Positions 32,964 to 45,985 of a stretch of 64,000 nucleotides of DNA are shown here, one piece after another (position 1 is the stretch's first letter; each line of letters starts with the position of its first letter). The DNA comes from Ulota crispa (Eukaryota > Streptophyta > Bryopsida > Orthotrichales > Orthotrichaceae). The position numbers and the translations under genes were made by a program. The stretch spans positions 7,412,539-7,476,538 of the forward strand of contig OY987248.1 in assembly GCA_963920765.1 (NCBI GenBank), read 5' to 3'. The notes under the pieces were generated by a model. That model was not told where the DNA came from and ran no database searches. It saw only the letters and a list, made by a program, of their open reading frames with translations.

Positions 32964-33240
32964 AACGCCATATTCATTAAATTGGGAAAACCAGATTCCC
33001 AAGGTTTACTTCACCTTAAACCCCAGGGTTTCTCTTTAATCCGTTTAAACATCAAATTTGAAGGTATTAGATTTAGTCTGAGCCACTGAGACTTTGTCCC
33101 TTGCAAATTCCTTCTCTTGGGTGAGGGCATTTGTACCAAAAAAACGTTGCTAAAACCTAAAACTTGGTTTAAGGTGATCACCTTAAACCTAGTTTATTCC
33201 CAAAATGGGCATTTCTTCCCAAATTAATGAATACAGCATT
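32964..33240. repeat. MITE family R8, copy 3
   Basis: AACGCCATATTCATTAAATT at the left and the inverse AAATTAATGAATACAGCATT at the right. The arms diverge inside (CACCTTAAACC facing GGTTTAAGGTG). Confidence 0.7.
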
Positions 33241-33278
33241 ATTGGTCATGGACTCATGGTGGTAGTTGAAATAATATA

Positions 33279-33773
33279 AGAGAAAATTTGATGGATACTC
33301 CTAAAGCTTGCAACATTTGTAAAAATGGCCTTGGTTTTTCAAAAATTTCACAAATATTCTTGGACCATAATTTTCCAGTGTTTGTTTTGTTGTGCATGCC
33401 ACTTTTTTTCATGATAAATGTTGAAGTAGGAAGTACAAAAGAACAAGAAAGAAACAGCACGTGCACAAAGGGAAAAGAAAGTGACATGCACAACAAAAAA
33501 AATGCTTGAAAATTATAATCCAAAGGTATTTGTACATCTTCTCACAAACCAAAGACATCTACAAATCAAACTTTTGTTAATATCCCTATGTTAGAAAATT
33601 CTTCAGTTGTTAAACATTTCCATCTCTTTCTTCTATCATTTTTCCCTCTGTCACATTTCCCTGTTAATATACAAGAAATTTATATGCAAATCCTTAGAGG
33701 GAAATTGAAAAGAGTTTGTTGTGTACACAAATATCACAAGCTTCAAGGGTGTCTATCAGATTCTTCCTTGATG
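33279..33773. repeat. MITE family R6, copy 3 (rearranged)
   Basis: The left arm starts AGAAAATTTGATGGATACTC, and the right end near 33735-33773 (CAAGGGTGTCTATCAGATTC) is its inverse. Between 33580 and 33718 lies extra sequence. Confidence 0.55.
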
Positions 33774-33807
33774 TGAATGATAAACGAGGGCTGATGGAGG
33801 TTTGTCC

Positions 33808-34212
33808 CTAGGGCTCGAGTGAATGTGAGCTACTGGAACAGCCAGAGCACCTACCGGGGCTAGAGCGATCATATATTTTACATATGATGTCCTCATCATC
33901 AGGTATAGATACCGCAAAGCCAGGGGTCTGGAAGGGAAGCGTACAACGGGGGCCAGGGTTGGGAGGAGAGGTGCTGGGAGCAGGGAGAGACGGGGGGCAG
34001 GGGGGAGGGGGAGGCCAAATAATGGGCTGTGGTGCAGGAGGAGGGGGCAGGAGGGGCAGCATGATATGATGCCTTGGGCGATTGATTGGAGTGCCCCCAT
34101 GAAGGAGGGAGGCCACAGGAGTTGCTTGCCAGAGCTTGCCTAGTGCGCATTCAATGGAGCACCTGCCACCGAACATGCCCAAAACCGTTGCTCCAGGCAG
34201 GCTACCCCTCAT
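33808..34212 (-). CDS. G+C-rich ORF, 134 residues, doubtful
   Basis: ATG at 34212 opens a minus-strand frame to 33808 in a G+C-rich island. It is proline-rich in the middle (LPPPPAPQPIIWPPPPP) and acidic later (SIPDDEDIICKIYD). Other frames in the island are also open, so base composition may be the cause. It lies between MITE families R6 and R5 without a visible promoter, intron or signal peptide. A captured gene fragment is an alternative. Confidence 0.25.
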   Translation of the reverse strand: MRGSLPGATVLGMFGGRCSIECALGKLWQATPVASLLHGGTPINRPRHHIMLPLLPPPPAPQPIIWPPPPPCPPSLPAPSTSPPNPGPRCTLPFQTPGFAVSIPDDEDIICKIYDRSSPGRCSGCSSSSHSLEP

Positions 34213-34273
34213 GCCTCGGTCTCACAGCTCAAAGGAGGCCGGTTGGAAGGGGTGAAGAAAAATCTGGTGCAGA

Positions 34274-34614
34274 AGTAAGGTAGGACTAGGAGGCTCATAA
34301 ACCGACCATCTAAGGGCTGAAACTAAATTTTGGGGAGGTGGAACTTTTTGGAATAGTTTTCAATAAGTTTTACTTGAAAGATAAGGGGAATTGGCATCTA
34401 ATCCAAGTTTTTTCATATTTTTTGGAGCTTTATGGAATTAGTTATGAAATTTTGAAGTGGAAAGGCCATAGGGCTCTATAACTGCCCATCTCCTCAAATG
34501 TATGTATTCTGTACCTTACTGAAAAACTATGAAAAGGAACATGTACTGAAAAAGTTCATTTGGGGAGGTGAGTGGCTTTAGTGCCCTAATGGAGTTCAAG
34601 CCTCCTACCTTAGA
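34274..34614. repeat. MITE family R5, copy 2
   Basis: AAGGTAGGACTAGGAGGCTC to the inverse near 34600-34614, with TTTCATATTTTTTGGAGCTT inside as in other copies. Confidence 0.75.
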
Positions 34615-34942
34615 ACTAGGAGGCTCATATTCTGCTCAAGTTTTAAAACTGTCTACCTTCTCAAATGTACTTGGTTTTTACATGTTGTTTTTCATATCCG
34701 TCAACAATGAATAGTGAACATTTGAGGAGGTGGATAGTTTTAGAGCCCATGTGCCATTTCAATTTCAAAATTTCACAACTAATTTCACAAAGCTCCAAAA
34801 AAATATAAAACAACTTGGATTAAATGTCAATTCCTCTTGTTTTTCATGAAAAAAATTCTGACTTTTTTTTAAAGAAGTTTCACCTCCCAAAATTCACTTG
34901 TAGTCCTCAAATGGTCAATTTATGAACCTCCTACCTTAAAAG
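34609..34942. repeat. MITE family R5, copy 3
   Basis: Abuts copy 2, sharing the junction CTTAGAACTAGGAGGCTCAT, and lies in the opposite relative orientation. Ends AACCTCCTACCTTAAAAGG. Confidence 0.75.
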
Positions 34943-35842
34943 GTTTGAATTCCACTTGGATTGTAATTGTGTTCATAGTTTAGGAACAAGTGACTTGCTC
35001 TTTCAAATATTTATTACTGTCATTGATGAGTTAGGTAGACTTAGATAATTGATTTATGGACCTCCTACCTATAAGGGGACAACCATTGTGCTCAAAGGGT
35101 TATGTATGGTTCTGCTAATCATGAGCTCTCCACCATTCGAGTGCACCAGCTTGAAGGCGACAATTTGGAAACTTTGAAATGGAACAGAAAGATGAATACA
35201 AAACTTCAAGAGACTTCTTTTTTACATACGAAATTTTGTGTTGCCGCTTGTCTATTACAAAACATCGTTCTTTTAGAGTGTCATTTGCTGGAGAGAACCC
35301 TAAAACTCAATGAAACAGTTGATGTTGCTCATAATATAAATTTTGTTGATGATTTTCGATACTTTGTTATTTGATGATTATTTGCATACTGAGAAAATTA
35401 TTTATTGATTATTCATATACTTAGAAAGAGAGACAGAGAGATAAGCATAACCTTTGCAATGAAATTTGTGCTTGTGGATGATGACAAAAGATGTCATAGT
35501 AGAGACTTGAGTTTGATCTCTCACGTGCTATTAAATGTATTCTTGATTTCTTTGTAAGTATATTTAAGTGTGTTTGAGTACTAGTCCAAATCAATGGACA
35601 ATATCAGGATGTTCACTTCAATTGATTGACTTTGGGTTGACATTGACAACCATGTCTCCATAATCATTGGAATCAATATTCATATATAATATATTAAACA
35701 TTTATAACTTGTATAATTACTAGTAAAATTGGAAATATTTAATGTTGATAATAAATTGTTGAAATGTAGAAAATTTCTAAATAACAACAAAATTATGTCA
35801 TTGTTTTGTAAGAACCTAGGACAAACATTCATAAGATTAGTT
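34943..35842. other. Intergenic with one unsupported 90-codon frame
   Basis: An ATG-initiated plus-strand frame at 35102-35374 (HELSTIRVHQLEGDNLETLK) has no recognised domain. The rest is A+T-rich without features. Confidence 0.3.
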
Positions 35843-35846
35843 TTAA

Positions 35847-36757
35847 CCCCTAAAGGCCCAAACAACCTTTTCTTTTAGCAATATAGCAATTTTGGACACG
35901 CTAGTACATGTAGAACAATAAATATATTTTCACAAATAAAATTAAAGGATGTGTGCCAAATGAGTAGTTTTCTAATGTAACAATTTTCAAACCATTTTGA
36001 TTTGTGGAAAAATCATTATGATGCAATGTGTAGTTTTGTTTGCTCAAGTTAAATGACAAGTAGATTTTTTACACTGCAACTGATATTTTGGGATCTTGCC
36101 CAAAGATTGAGGGGGGAGATATTTCCTTGTCAAGTTTGACCCAACTTCATTCCATGAAAGCAATTGTTTTAGCTTTTGCCCAGTACTTCACCTTTGTTGG
36201 AAATGGCCCTAGGCTGATCAAGCTTGTCAAAGCCATAGTTTTTGGCCAATTTCCTTTCTTTTTTAATCTCCTCTAAAGCTAGCTAAAACCAAAACCTCCA
36301 CCTTTCATATTTTGAAGAGATTCTTGTATGTGGAAGCAAAAAATTGTTGGAAAAACGGCTTTTTATGAAATTTTTCTTGAAGCTAGTTTTCTATTCTATT
36401 TTTTAGTACATGTTCCCTAGTTCAAAATGTTATGAAATTTTTTAGGCATATGTCAAGCTCTATTATAAAAAATTCTTGGAAAATTTCCAAAAAAAAAGAA
36501 ATCTATTGGTGCAAAAGCCTCCCAAATGAGAGCTGCCTAGAACATGAATGCCCAAAAAAAAAACTATTTCTTGTTTCAAACCTTATAATCCCACAATTTG
36601 TTTTGTAAATATCTTTCATCCTTTCTCAAGAAATAGTCTATTGTTAGATCTTATGACAAGTTGCACCAAGATTTTTTTTCAATTTTTTTTTCCTTTGCTA
36701 TCAAAACAATTCATTTTGAGTGTTTTTTGGTGAAACATAGTCAATGGCTTTTAGGGG
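35847..36757. mobile_element. Long TTAA-flanked element (R3), copy 3
   Basis: CCCCTAAAGGCCCAAACAAC at the left and GGCTTTTAGGGG at the right, with TTAA at 35843-35846 and 36758-36761. It is 911 bp and non-coding. Confidence 0.75.
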
Positions 36758-36761
36758 TTAA

Positions 36762-38223
36762 TTTGTTCTAATAAAAACATACAACGGATCAATAATGAAA
36801 TGTAGACTAATCCTTAAGATTTTTCCAATTTACATTACTCTTTGTATATTTGAGACGTTTTTCTTCACTGTTGACCATTATTATAGAGATACTAAATTCA
36901 TTTTCTTCCTTTTTACCTTTTCCATAGAGTCAAACAACCTACACCTCGGGCATATCATCTTTGCAACCCATTTCTCATGGATAAGAATACGCGTATGGTG
37001 ATTTAAAAATAGAATGGTTTTGCAGATACTTTGTTCTATACTTATCATGGACATTGGAAATTTGGAAGGTTTGCTGATCTAAATTGCAAAACATCTAAGA
37101 ACCAATTTTTTCTTCTTTTATTTTGTGTTTTGAGTATGAAATGTTAATATAATTGTACTTTGTGTTCAATTTATGTCAAAGTCAGAATTAGGTATTTGCA
37201 TTATTTATCTTGACCTCTCATAGTTGCATTGACTTGAAGTCTTGAACCACTGTTTGGAGAGATTTTAGCTTCCTTAGTAAAAGTCCTACATGTCTCATTC
37301 AAACTAAATTTTGTAGTGCATGCATCAAATAGTGCCTATTTACTTACACTATAATTAGACATTCCTCAAGAATCTAAGTGGTTTTTATCCAATTGATTAA
37401 AAAAAAAAATTCTGACATTTTACTTGGCTTACTTTCAGTTATTTTTGGGATCTCCGGCTTGATGCCTTGAATGTTGTCAAACTCTTGTCTAGATAGTGTT
37501 ATTTTGTGAGTATAAAGTGATGAGCCATGAGCAATGAGCCAAGATCATGTGGACATGAATTGGTTCCAAACTCAAAATCAATGAAAAAATTAAAAGAACA
37601 ACAACTTTTCAGAAGATGAAAGTTGAAAATGATCAATTATAGGGCCCTATGTACATGGTTACAAGTGAAATTTAGTATTTTGAACCGCCCATGTAGGGGT
37701 TTCAAAAACAATGGAGGGAGCTTCTTAAATGGGTCACATTCTCTATGTTCAAAAATTGTATTTGTGCATGCATGGTTTTAGGAACTTAAGAGAGTGGCAT
37801 GAGCTACTACTAAGTGTGCTTATTGGTCATAGTTGTGCTGAGATTTATCTTTTAGTAAAACATAGATATTTGTCATACTAAAATAAAAGAAAAATTGTTC
37901 TCAATCATGATTTGAGTATTAGAATATGGAATAGTTGCTTGCAAGCTTTAAAGGACTTAGTTGAACATCCTTAACTTTGTGGTGGTTGATTTTTGGACTC
38001 ATATGCTCCATTTACAAATGACTTTTGAACCATGAATACTACAATTTATGATTAAGGATAGCTACCTATGCACCTTTTACTTTAATAAATTGTAGTAACT
38101 TCATAACAACTCAAAAAATTTCAATTTAAATGGCCATAGAACCACTTCTTCTTTGACTTGCTACCAAAAATATTTTGAGGTTGCTAAGTTGACTTGATTT
38201 TTCTGCAATGTCATCTTTCCCTT
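36762..38223. other. A+T-rich intergenic, nothing recognised
   Basis: No coding, RNA or repeat border was recognised in about 1.46 kb. Confidence 0.45.
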
Positions 38224-38402
38224 GGATGGTCGGTTCATGAGCCTCCTACCTTTAGCATTCCCCACTCTTGTCCGGAGAACCCCATTATATAGTACTTGGA
38301 GCTGTATCATCAAGCATTTCAATTATTCTAAAAAATTCACTATACGAAAAAAATCACAGTCAATACAAAATGAAGCTGAAGCAACTCATGCAGGCTTTGC
38401 TT
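38224..38402. other. R5 end fragment and unassigned sequence
   Basis: GAGCCTCCTACCTTTAGC near 38238 is an isolated R5 right terminus. The remainder is unassigned. Confidence 0.4.
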
Positions 38403-38742
38403 AAAACCTAAGGTAGGAGGCTCATAAAGTGACCATTTGAGGGCTGAAATTGAATTTTGGAGAGATGAAACTTCTTGAAATAATTTTCAGTAAATTTTCC
38501 TTAAAAACAAGAGAATTGGTATCTAACTTACGTTGTTTCATATCTTTGGAGCTTTATGGAAATTGTTATTAAATTTTGAGAATGAAGTGGTAAAGGGCTT
38601 TAAAGTTGTTTATCTCCTCAAATGTACTCTACTTGTACATTCTTGAAGACTATGAAAAATAATATGTACAAATGGAATACGTTTGAGAAGGTGGAAGCTT
38701 TTAGAGCCTGAGATGAATTTGAGCCTTCTACCTTATAACTGT
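38403..38742. repeat. MITE family R5, copy 4
   Basis: AAGGTAGGAGGCTCATAAAG at the left and the inverse CCTTCTACCTTATAACT at the right. Confidence 0.75.
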
Positions 38743-38904
38743 AATAAGCAAGAGGGGTGGTGGTAAGATCTCCTTGTAGGTGCAAGCAGTTGTGCACACG
38801 TGTCCCTCCAGATTGCTCAACTGGTTTGGTTTGTGATTACCATCCACGGCTTTCTTTTTGTTTTTTGAATTTTTTTTCAAAACTTTCCCCTTCAGTGCAA
38901 TTTG

Positions 38905-39215
38905 TAAGCTTCAATGAAGTGCAATTAGGTTGCACAAATAGGTTGCCTTGTCCTCAAAAGTTATCTCATGATTTGTTGTTTGACCACTTGGAGGCAAGAG
39001 TGATTCTCTAAATACTAAGATTTCACATGGTTATGATATGGATGTTGCTAAAAAAAATTTGCAATGATATTGTTGTTGCTCAACCCTTATTGTTGTTAAA
39101 AAAAATTTAAAAAAATTGTTGATGAAAATTATTATAGTATTAGAAAGTATTTATATAGTGTAAAATGTCAAGAAGTTAGTGTGGAACAACCCAATTGCAC
39201 TATTTATATTGTTGA
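38905..39215. repeat. MITE family R7, copy 3
   Basis: Diverged, with GTGCAATTAGGTTG at the left, CAACCCAATTGCAC at the right and CACTTGGAGG inside. Confidence 0.6.
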
Positions 39216-39833
39216 ACGTAGTGCCACTTTATAGTAGGATCCAAGGGCTTCCAAAATTTGGGGTTGTTTAAATCAAACATTAACACATATGGTCTTACAC
39301 TCATTAGTGGGATTTTCTTTTTGTCCTCCAACGGCCTTACATCAAAACAACAAGGTAGTAACTCCAAGTATTGAAAGTTTAAAAAACAATCAATGAAGAA
39401 AGATATTTAAATTTTGATTTTTTTAGGCAAGAAAGAATGAAGAAAAAAATGATGAGCGACCATGTAGAGAACTTGAGGTATTGATTGCATTCTATTAAAC
39501 CATCATCTTATGGTAAAAGAATCCTAAAACAGTAAATTTAATAAAATAGATTTATTTAAAGGAAAAACAGCAATATCTCCAAGGTCTCCTTTTGTTTATG
39601 GTGGATTCATTTTTTGGCGTTGGAGCCATAAGTCTAATTTGTAATGTTTAAGCCTTGACTCTCATAGTAAAGGCGTTGGGATGGATTTTAGAATTATAAC
39701 CATAAAAATTACGAATGGGAAATGACCGGAGAGATCTCATAATCAATAGATTGTCCTCTAACTGAAATGGCAATAAAACAAGAAGAAATTTGGATTCACT
39801 AAATGAAAACTAACCTCATTACAAAAATATATA
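39216..39833. other. Intergenic sequence, nothing recognised
   Basis: No supported feature. Confidence 0.45.
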
Positions 39834-40014
39834 ATTATAATGGAAATGGCTAGGGAGACACCCCATAGCCCAACCTATTAAAGTTGGGATTATTATTACA
39901 TTGAAATATGATATAAATTAAAAAAATACTTTAACTCACATTTGCATCAACAAGCATTGCGAACATACAACAAATATGTCTCATTTGTAAAATAGTCAAG
40001 AGTTAAATTTAAAA

Positions 40015-43000
40015 ATGAAGGGAACAAATGGTTTAGTTCTTGATCATGTTACAAATGAGTGGACAATCCACGCTCCGTTCATGGTTCATGATTCTATTCT
40101 AGAAACTTTGTTTAGTATTCCCATGTGTATGTTGCTATGGGTCATTGTGTATGAAATTAGAGTGCTTGCATTGATACTTTTGCCAATAGTTCGAAATGAA
40201 GCCAGGTGTACACCAATTTCACCATGGATTGGGAAAGACAAGGAGGAGAACCAGGAGGACTCTCATTACCAGAGGGGGTTGGATCAAAATGGGCCAATTT
40301 TTATTCAACAACAGATTCAAACAGTGTTTCAAGCTGCAATTCCACATATGGTGCAGGAAATTTTGGATTGAGCGGCTGTGAGACCCCAACATGTGTCTCC
40401 CTTGACCTTAAGTAATCAAGCACAACAAGGAACAAGAAGGCATGACAAATTGGAATTTGGAGGTAGAGAGTCGAAAGTGGCAAATTCTGAAAAGTTTTCT
40501 AGCAAGAAGGGCAATAAGGTGTATCAATGGTTCGCACAACTTCGCTTGGTATTTCGAGGTAAGTCTCAAACATATAGTTCCGATGCTGATAAAGTAGTCT
40601 ATGCTTTGTCATATATGACTGGAGCTGTACAAAATTGGGCTATGCCCCTCCTCTAAGCTCTCAATGAAAAACGCAAGCACGTATTGTTGGTGGATTATAA
40701 TGCATTTTAAAGTGCGGTGATTAGCGTTTATGGCGACCTTGATAGAAGAGGTAATGCTGAAGATTGCATTGGAAAGCTGCGGCAAACAGGCTCTGTTGCA
40801 TCATATATTTCTACATTTAACAAATACGCAGCGCAGATCAACTGGAATGAGTCTAGTTTGGTAGCGCAATTCTGAGGAGGGCTCAAAGACAAAATTCTTG
40901 ATTTGGTGGCTATTACTAAAACTCAACCGCATAAGCTTGAGGAGTGGATGGCGATGGCGTTGCGGATAGATGAAAGATTGTGGGGCAAGCGTCAGAATCA
41001 ACGGTTGCAAATGGATTCTCCAACTTTCAAGAGCCCAACCATCCTTTCCCAAGATCTAGCAGGAAAATTTCAGAATAATTCAGGATCATCAAGCCTAGTA
41101 CCAATGGAGCTTGGCGCAACTTGGATTCCTCCAGCTTTGGCCAAGATGGCGGCAGAGAGGCTTGAATACCAGCATCAAGGCAGATGTTGGGGTTGCGGAG
41201 AACTAGGCCATGTGTAGGCTAAATGTCCTACAAATCTTTCAAAACCATTATCACTATCAGCAACAATCAAAGGTGGTGACATGGTTTTAGGAAAAGGGGG
41301 AGCCCGGGATTGAATGGAGTGGTTCAGTACCCGGGCATGATTCAACGTGCAGCTGCTACAATCCTAAAAGATAGAATGGTTGGAGGAATAAAGCATGGTC
41401 AATTTGAGATGGAGGGTCTGGAGAATGAGCTGGACCCACTCTACTTACGTGCCACCATTGATCCGGGAGCACATATAACACAAGATGCAGAAATCAACTC
41501 CTTGGTAGCACTCACGTTGGTGGATTCAAGAGCCACAAAAGTATTTATGCACCCCAAATTTGCTGAGCAGTGCAATGTTATTTTACATCCAAAATTGATA
41601 CCGCAAGAAGTTAAAGTAATTGACGGGCGAGTGATCAGTTCTGAACTTATTACACAGGAGGCTATTATTGAACTTATCATTGGGGATCATTGAGAGACAT
41701 TAGTGGCGGATATTACAAATACTGAGCAATATCCATGCATATTGGGCATTTCTTAGTTGATCCGCCACAACCCAACAATTTGTTGGGCTCAATGGAGTGT
41801 ATTGTTTGACTCTTTTTACTGCCAAAAGAATTGCATGAGGCAAGGAATTGACGGTGAAAGTGAAAGTTGTAGCTGGCGTCGTTTAGTTGGAGGTGGGATT
41901 ACTTCAACCACTTATAAGTCACAAGAAGAAGTTGAAGGAATGGCCAAAGAAGTCGGGCTATGGCAACCTGAGAGTTCGGGCACCATGGATTGGATTGCGG
42001 CCAAAGAAGTAAAGGATTTGGATTTGGCTACTTCAAAATTGACGTCACCTAAGCATGCATTAATATTAGTGGCGGCTTTCTGCCATTTTGAAAATGAGGC
42101 TGAAATTTACTCTCTTGAAATTTCAAAGTGCATTGATGCGGTTAATACCACAAGGTCCATAGGCATCTCTGTTCCGGCTGTATACTATGATTTGTACAAA
42201 GCTTTTAGCAAGGACGCATCAAATGAGTTGTCAGACCATAGCGTGTCTGACATGAAGATTGAATTTAAAGATGGCCAAGAGCTACGTAATACCAAATTGC
42301 GACCAATGTCTCCAATAGAATTAGAGGAGCTTTACAAGTATTTAGAGGAGAATTTGGGAAAATGGTGGATTTAGAGGTCTAAGTCTCATGTTTTGGCATC
42401 CATTGTGTTTACCTGTAAAAAAGATGGCTCAATTAGGATTTGCTTAGATTATTATAATCTTAACAAAGTAACTGTAAGAAATTGCTATCCCTTACCTCTT
42501 ATACCAAAGCTCACTGACCAATTAGTGGGGGCTAAAACATTTATTAAACTGGATATAAGGCAAGCGTATCATCAAATACACATGGCACCAGGTCATGAGC
42601 AAAAAATAGCCTTTAAAACTCGGTACAGCCTATTTGAATATTTAATGATGCCTTTTGGATTAATCAATGTCCCAGCTCAATTTCAATTTCATATGCAAAT
42701 TATTTTTAGTGACCTTTTGGATATCTCAGTGATGATATATTTAGATGATATATTTATTTTTTCTAAGAATTTGGAAGAACATCAATAAGTGATGCGAAAA
42801 GTCTTACAACGATTCCAGAAACATTGACTTTATGCTAAAGAATCTAAATATCAATTCCACTGCCAATCTGTGGAATTTTTAAGAATGATTAATTCAGGCA
42901 AAGGATTAGAGATGTGTCAAGATAAGGTCCAAAGTATTAAAAATTGGCCCATCTCAAAAATGGTTAAAGAAGTTCAAGTCTTCCTCAGATTTGCAAATTT

Positions 43001-45403
43001 CTATTGTCGCTTTATATGTGATTATTCAAATATTGCAATGCCCCTTACAACTTTAATGCAAAAAGATAAAGGATTTGAGTGGACGCTACAAGCGGATCGA
43101 GTATTTAAAGAACTCTGATCTAAATTTCTTTAAGCATTGGTGTTACTCCACTCAAACTTTAACCAACCTTTTGTGGTGGAGACAGATGCATCTAATATTG
43201 CAATAGGCGCAATCTTTTCACAGCACGGGAAGGATGGACACCTACATCCTTGTGCATTTAGGAGTTTTAAAATGTCGCTAGTAGAACAAAACTATGACAT
43301 CTAGAACAAAGAACTTTTGAAAGTGGTTTTGGCATTCCAAGATTGGCGAGTTTACTTGGAAGGATCTTCGCATGAGCTTCGGGTAATTTCCGATCACAAA
43401 AACTTGGAATATTTCCTCACCACTAAACAACTAAATCGATGTCACGCCCAATTGTCTAAATTTTTATCAACTTTGAATTTGACATACAACATCAATCAGG
43501 TTCATTGAATGGTAGGGCGGATGCGCTTTCAAGACAAATAGATATTACAGAAGGAAAAAATAGAGAACACCGACCCCTTTTACGATTAGCTGCACTTGAA
43601 TCTTGTGAGCCGGTTTGGACTAGTGCCCGTATCTTGGAACGAGTGAAGGCGGCTACAAAAGAAGATACTACTTTGTATCCAATACTAGCATTCTTCAAAG
43701 GAGATTCAAATCAAACCTCAACAAACATCCGCCACCAATTTCAAAGATATACCTTCACTAACGGAATCTTGCGTTTCCAAGAAATGATATATGTACCAGA
43801 TGATGAAGAACTTCTACGTCAAATTTTACGATCTAGGCACGATGCCCTTGCTGCGGGACACTAAAGACAAGCAAAGACCTTAGACTTGGTTATAAGGACT
43901 TTTTATTGGCATATTATTCGCCGATATGTTCACCGCTACATTGACGGATGTGACCTTTGCCAACGATCAAAAACTACACATCATGCTAGATATGAGTTGA
44001 TGCAACCCATCCCAACTGGCCAGGCATCTTGGAAAAGAATTTCTACTGATTTTATAGTTAAGTTATCAAATAGCAAAGGATACGATTCTATCATGATCGT
44101 GGTGGATAAAAACACAAAGTTACTTCATTTCATTCCTACAAAGGAAACAATTGATTCTAATGAAACAGCTTTTTTATATTTGCATTATATCTGGAAACAC
44201 CATAGAATGCCGGATAATGTAATATTAGATCAGGGTTCGGTTTTTGTATCCAAATTTTTGAGAAGATTATGTGAACTTCTCAAGATTCAACCATCTCCAA
44301 CAACAACCTTCCATCCTCAAGGGAATGGAGAAACTGAGAGGATAAACCAAGTAGTAGAACAATTCTTGAGAATCTTTACCACAAGATGTTAAAATGATTG
44401 GACTGACTTCCTTCTATTGGCCAAATTTGCATAATAATGCATGTCATTTTGCAATTGGATTTTCTTCATTTTATGTTACTTACAGTTATCATCTGACATT
44501 ATTGTTTTTGACACCAACTACATCTATAGTCCCGGCGGTAGAAAACCAAGTTTTGCACCTACAACAAGTATACGAGGAATTAAAAATAATGATTAAGATA
44601 GCAGGGGAACAAGCCAAGCAAACTAATGATCATGGAGTAAAGCTGCAACCAGCGTTTAGAATTGGCGAAAGGTACCTCCTTTGGAATGAGAATATTGCCA
44701 CCACCACGCCGTCCTGGAAATTGGATTATAAATTTTTGGAACCATTTACAGTGATATCAAAACTCTTAGACGTGGTTTATTGCTTGAAGTTACCAAAAAC
44801 ACTACGTATTCATGACGTCTTCCACGTCTCTCTTTTGGAAGGATATTGGCAAGACACTATTCCAAGACAACACCATATACCGCCTCCACCAATAATCACT
44901 CTCGATGGAGATGTGGAATGGGAGGTTTGTGAAGTTCTTGATTCACAATTTTTTGGTCGTCGGAAGAAACTCTAGTACCTTGTTTTTTAGGAGGGCTATG
45001 GACTAGAGGAGCACTCCTAAGAGCCAGCTGCAAATCTAGAGAATGCATCTAATGCTATTGCAAAGTTCCATACACTCCATCCCAAGGCACCACAATCACA
45101 TTTTCAAAGAACACAACATGGACAATAAAAGAGGGGATAATGTTACAAATTAGTTAGTAATAGCAAGATTTGATTGCGGTTACAACGGTTATGGTTAGTT
45201 GATCCTTCTCTTTCTTGTAAGAACCACTTGAGGAGGTTTGTTTCTCACGCAACATTTTGCTAATACAGACATAATGATTTGGATACTACTTGCCTAATCT
45301 TTTAATGCTTGCCATGAGCAATTTACGGAATGAGACTCATAGAGTTTATGTTGGTTGATTTGGACAAAATGTCAATCATGCAATCGTTGAACCTTGACAG
45401 GCG
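40015..45403 (+). mobile_element. Fossil Ty3/gypsy chromovirus, broken
   Basis: Parts in order: gag with a CCHC zinc-knuckle piece (about 40200-41220), protease-like region (about 41450-41690), reverse transcriptase (about 42390-43120, with YLDDIF), RNase H (about 43150-43500), integrase (about 43860-44390), and a tail region with a chromodomain-like piece (about 44400-45090). The order PR-RT-RH-IN and the chromodomain place it in Ty3/gypsy chromoviruses. A purine tract is followed by a probable 3' LTR start at 45141. No matching 5' LTR was found. It is broken in many places (about ten or more breaks), lies within the inverted-repeat element 39842-45907, and looks old. Confidence 0.85.
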
Positions 45404-45745
45404 GCTTCACGCTATGGCCAAAGGTTGAGAGATCGTTGACCTGCACCAATCAGATTGCACTAAATTGAGAGTCTAGCCGCTCAATCCTTCACACTAGAGG
45501 CCAAACTCCAAAGGCAGTCATCCCCCATGTGCCTACATGGCAGCACTTTATCATCCAAAGTTGACGACCTCTCAAAGGGAAGTTTGGGTCTAGCAAAATT
45601 AGAGACCCAAACTATTGGCAAGAGGCCATCAGTTTTAGCATTTATTGTCTATTTTTTCAGCAAGTTTTTTTGGTTTCTTTGCAAAGTTTGACCACTCAAT
45701 TTGACGGCCTCTCGACTTGGCCGGTCATAATGTGAAGCTGCCCTA
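45404..45745 (+). mobile_element. Harbinger-like MITE (R12), uninterrupted copy
   Basis: The terminal GGCGGCTTCACGCTATGGCC and the inverse AAGCTGCCC match the split copy at 1368-2658. TAA follows the right end, but the left side lacks a clear matching TAA. It sits in the remains of the LTR/inverted-repeat region. Confidence 0.75.
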
Positions 45746-45985
45746 AGACATAGTTGTTATATGTTTGCAACACTTGCAAATGCATACATGTGCTAAAATA
45801 TTGTTTTGATTTAATTTCATAATTCAACTTAATAATAATATCAAATTTAATAGGTTAGGCTATAGGGGTGTCTCCCTAGCAACTGGGGTGTCTCCCTAGT
45901 CATTCCCATTATAATATAGACAGTATTTGGTGTATGCACATGAAAATTTAGGTGGAATTGATATATGCAAGATTTTAGCCTATAA

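Larger units (their letters stand above)
39842..45907. mobile_element. 6.07-kb inverted-repeat element with 8-bp target duplication
   Basis: The left end GGAAATGGCTAGGGAGACAC matches the inverse of the right end (GGGAATGACTAGGGAGACAC on the other strand), and similarity continues about 130 bp inward (ATAGCC-AACCTATTAAA). ATTATAAT flanks both sides (39834-39841, 45908-45915). The right arm has a 24-bp internal duplication. Inside lie an old Ty3/gypsy element and a Harbinger-like MITE. No transposase of its own was recognised. An 8-bp target site points to hAT, while the long arms are more Mutator-like. Confidence 0.8.

Noticed and set aside
35102-35374. 90-codon ATG frame as a gene
   Set aside because: No domain, signal or neighbouring exon. 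The length is within chance for this stretch.
40047-40060. Match to the 3' LTR start as evidence of a 5' LTR
   Set aside because: Only about 13 bases agree and the sequence then differs completely. No primer-binding site is visible.
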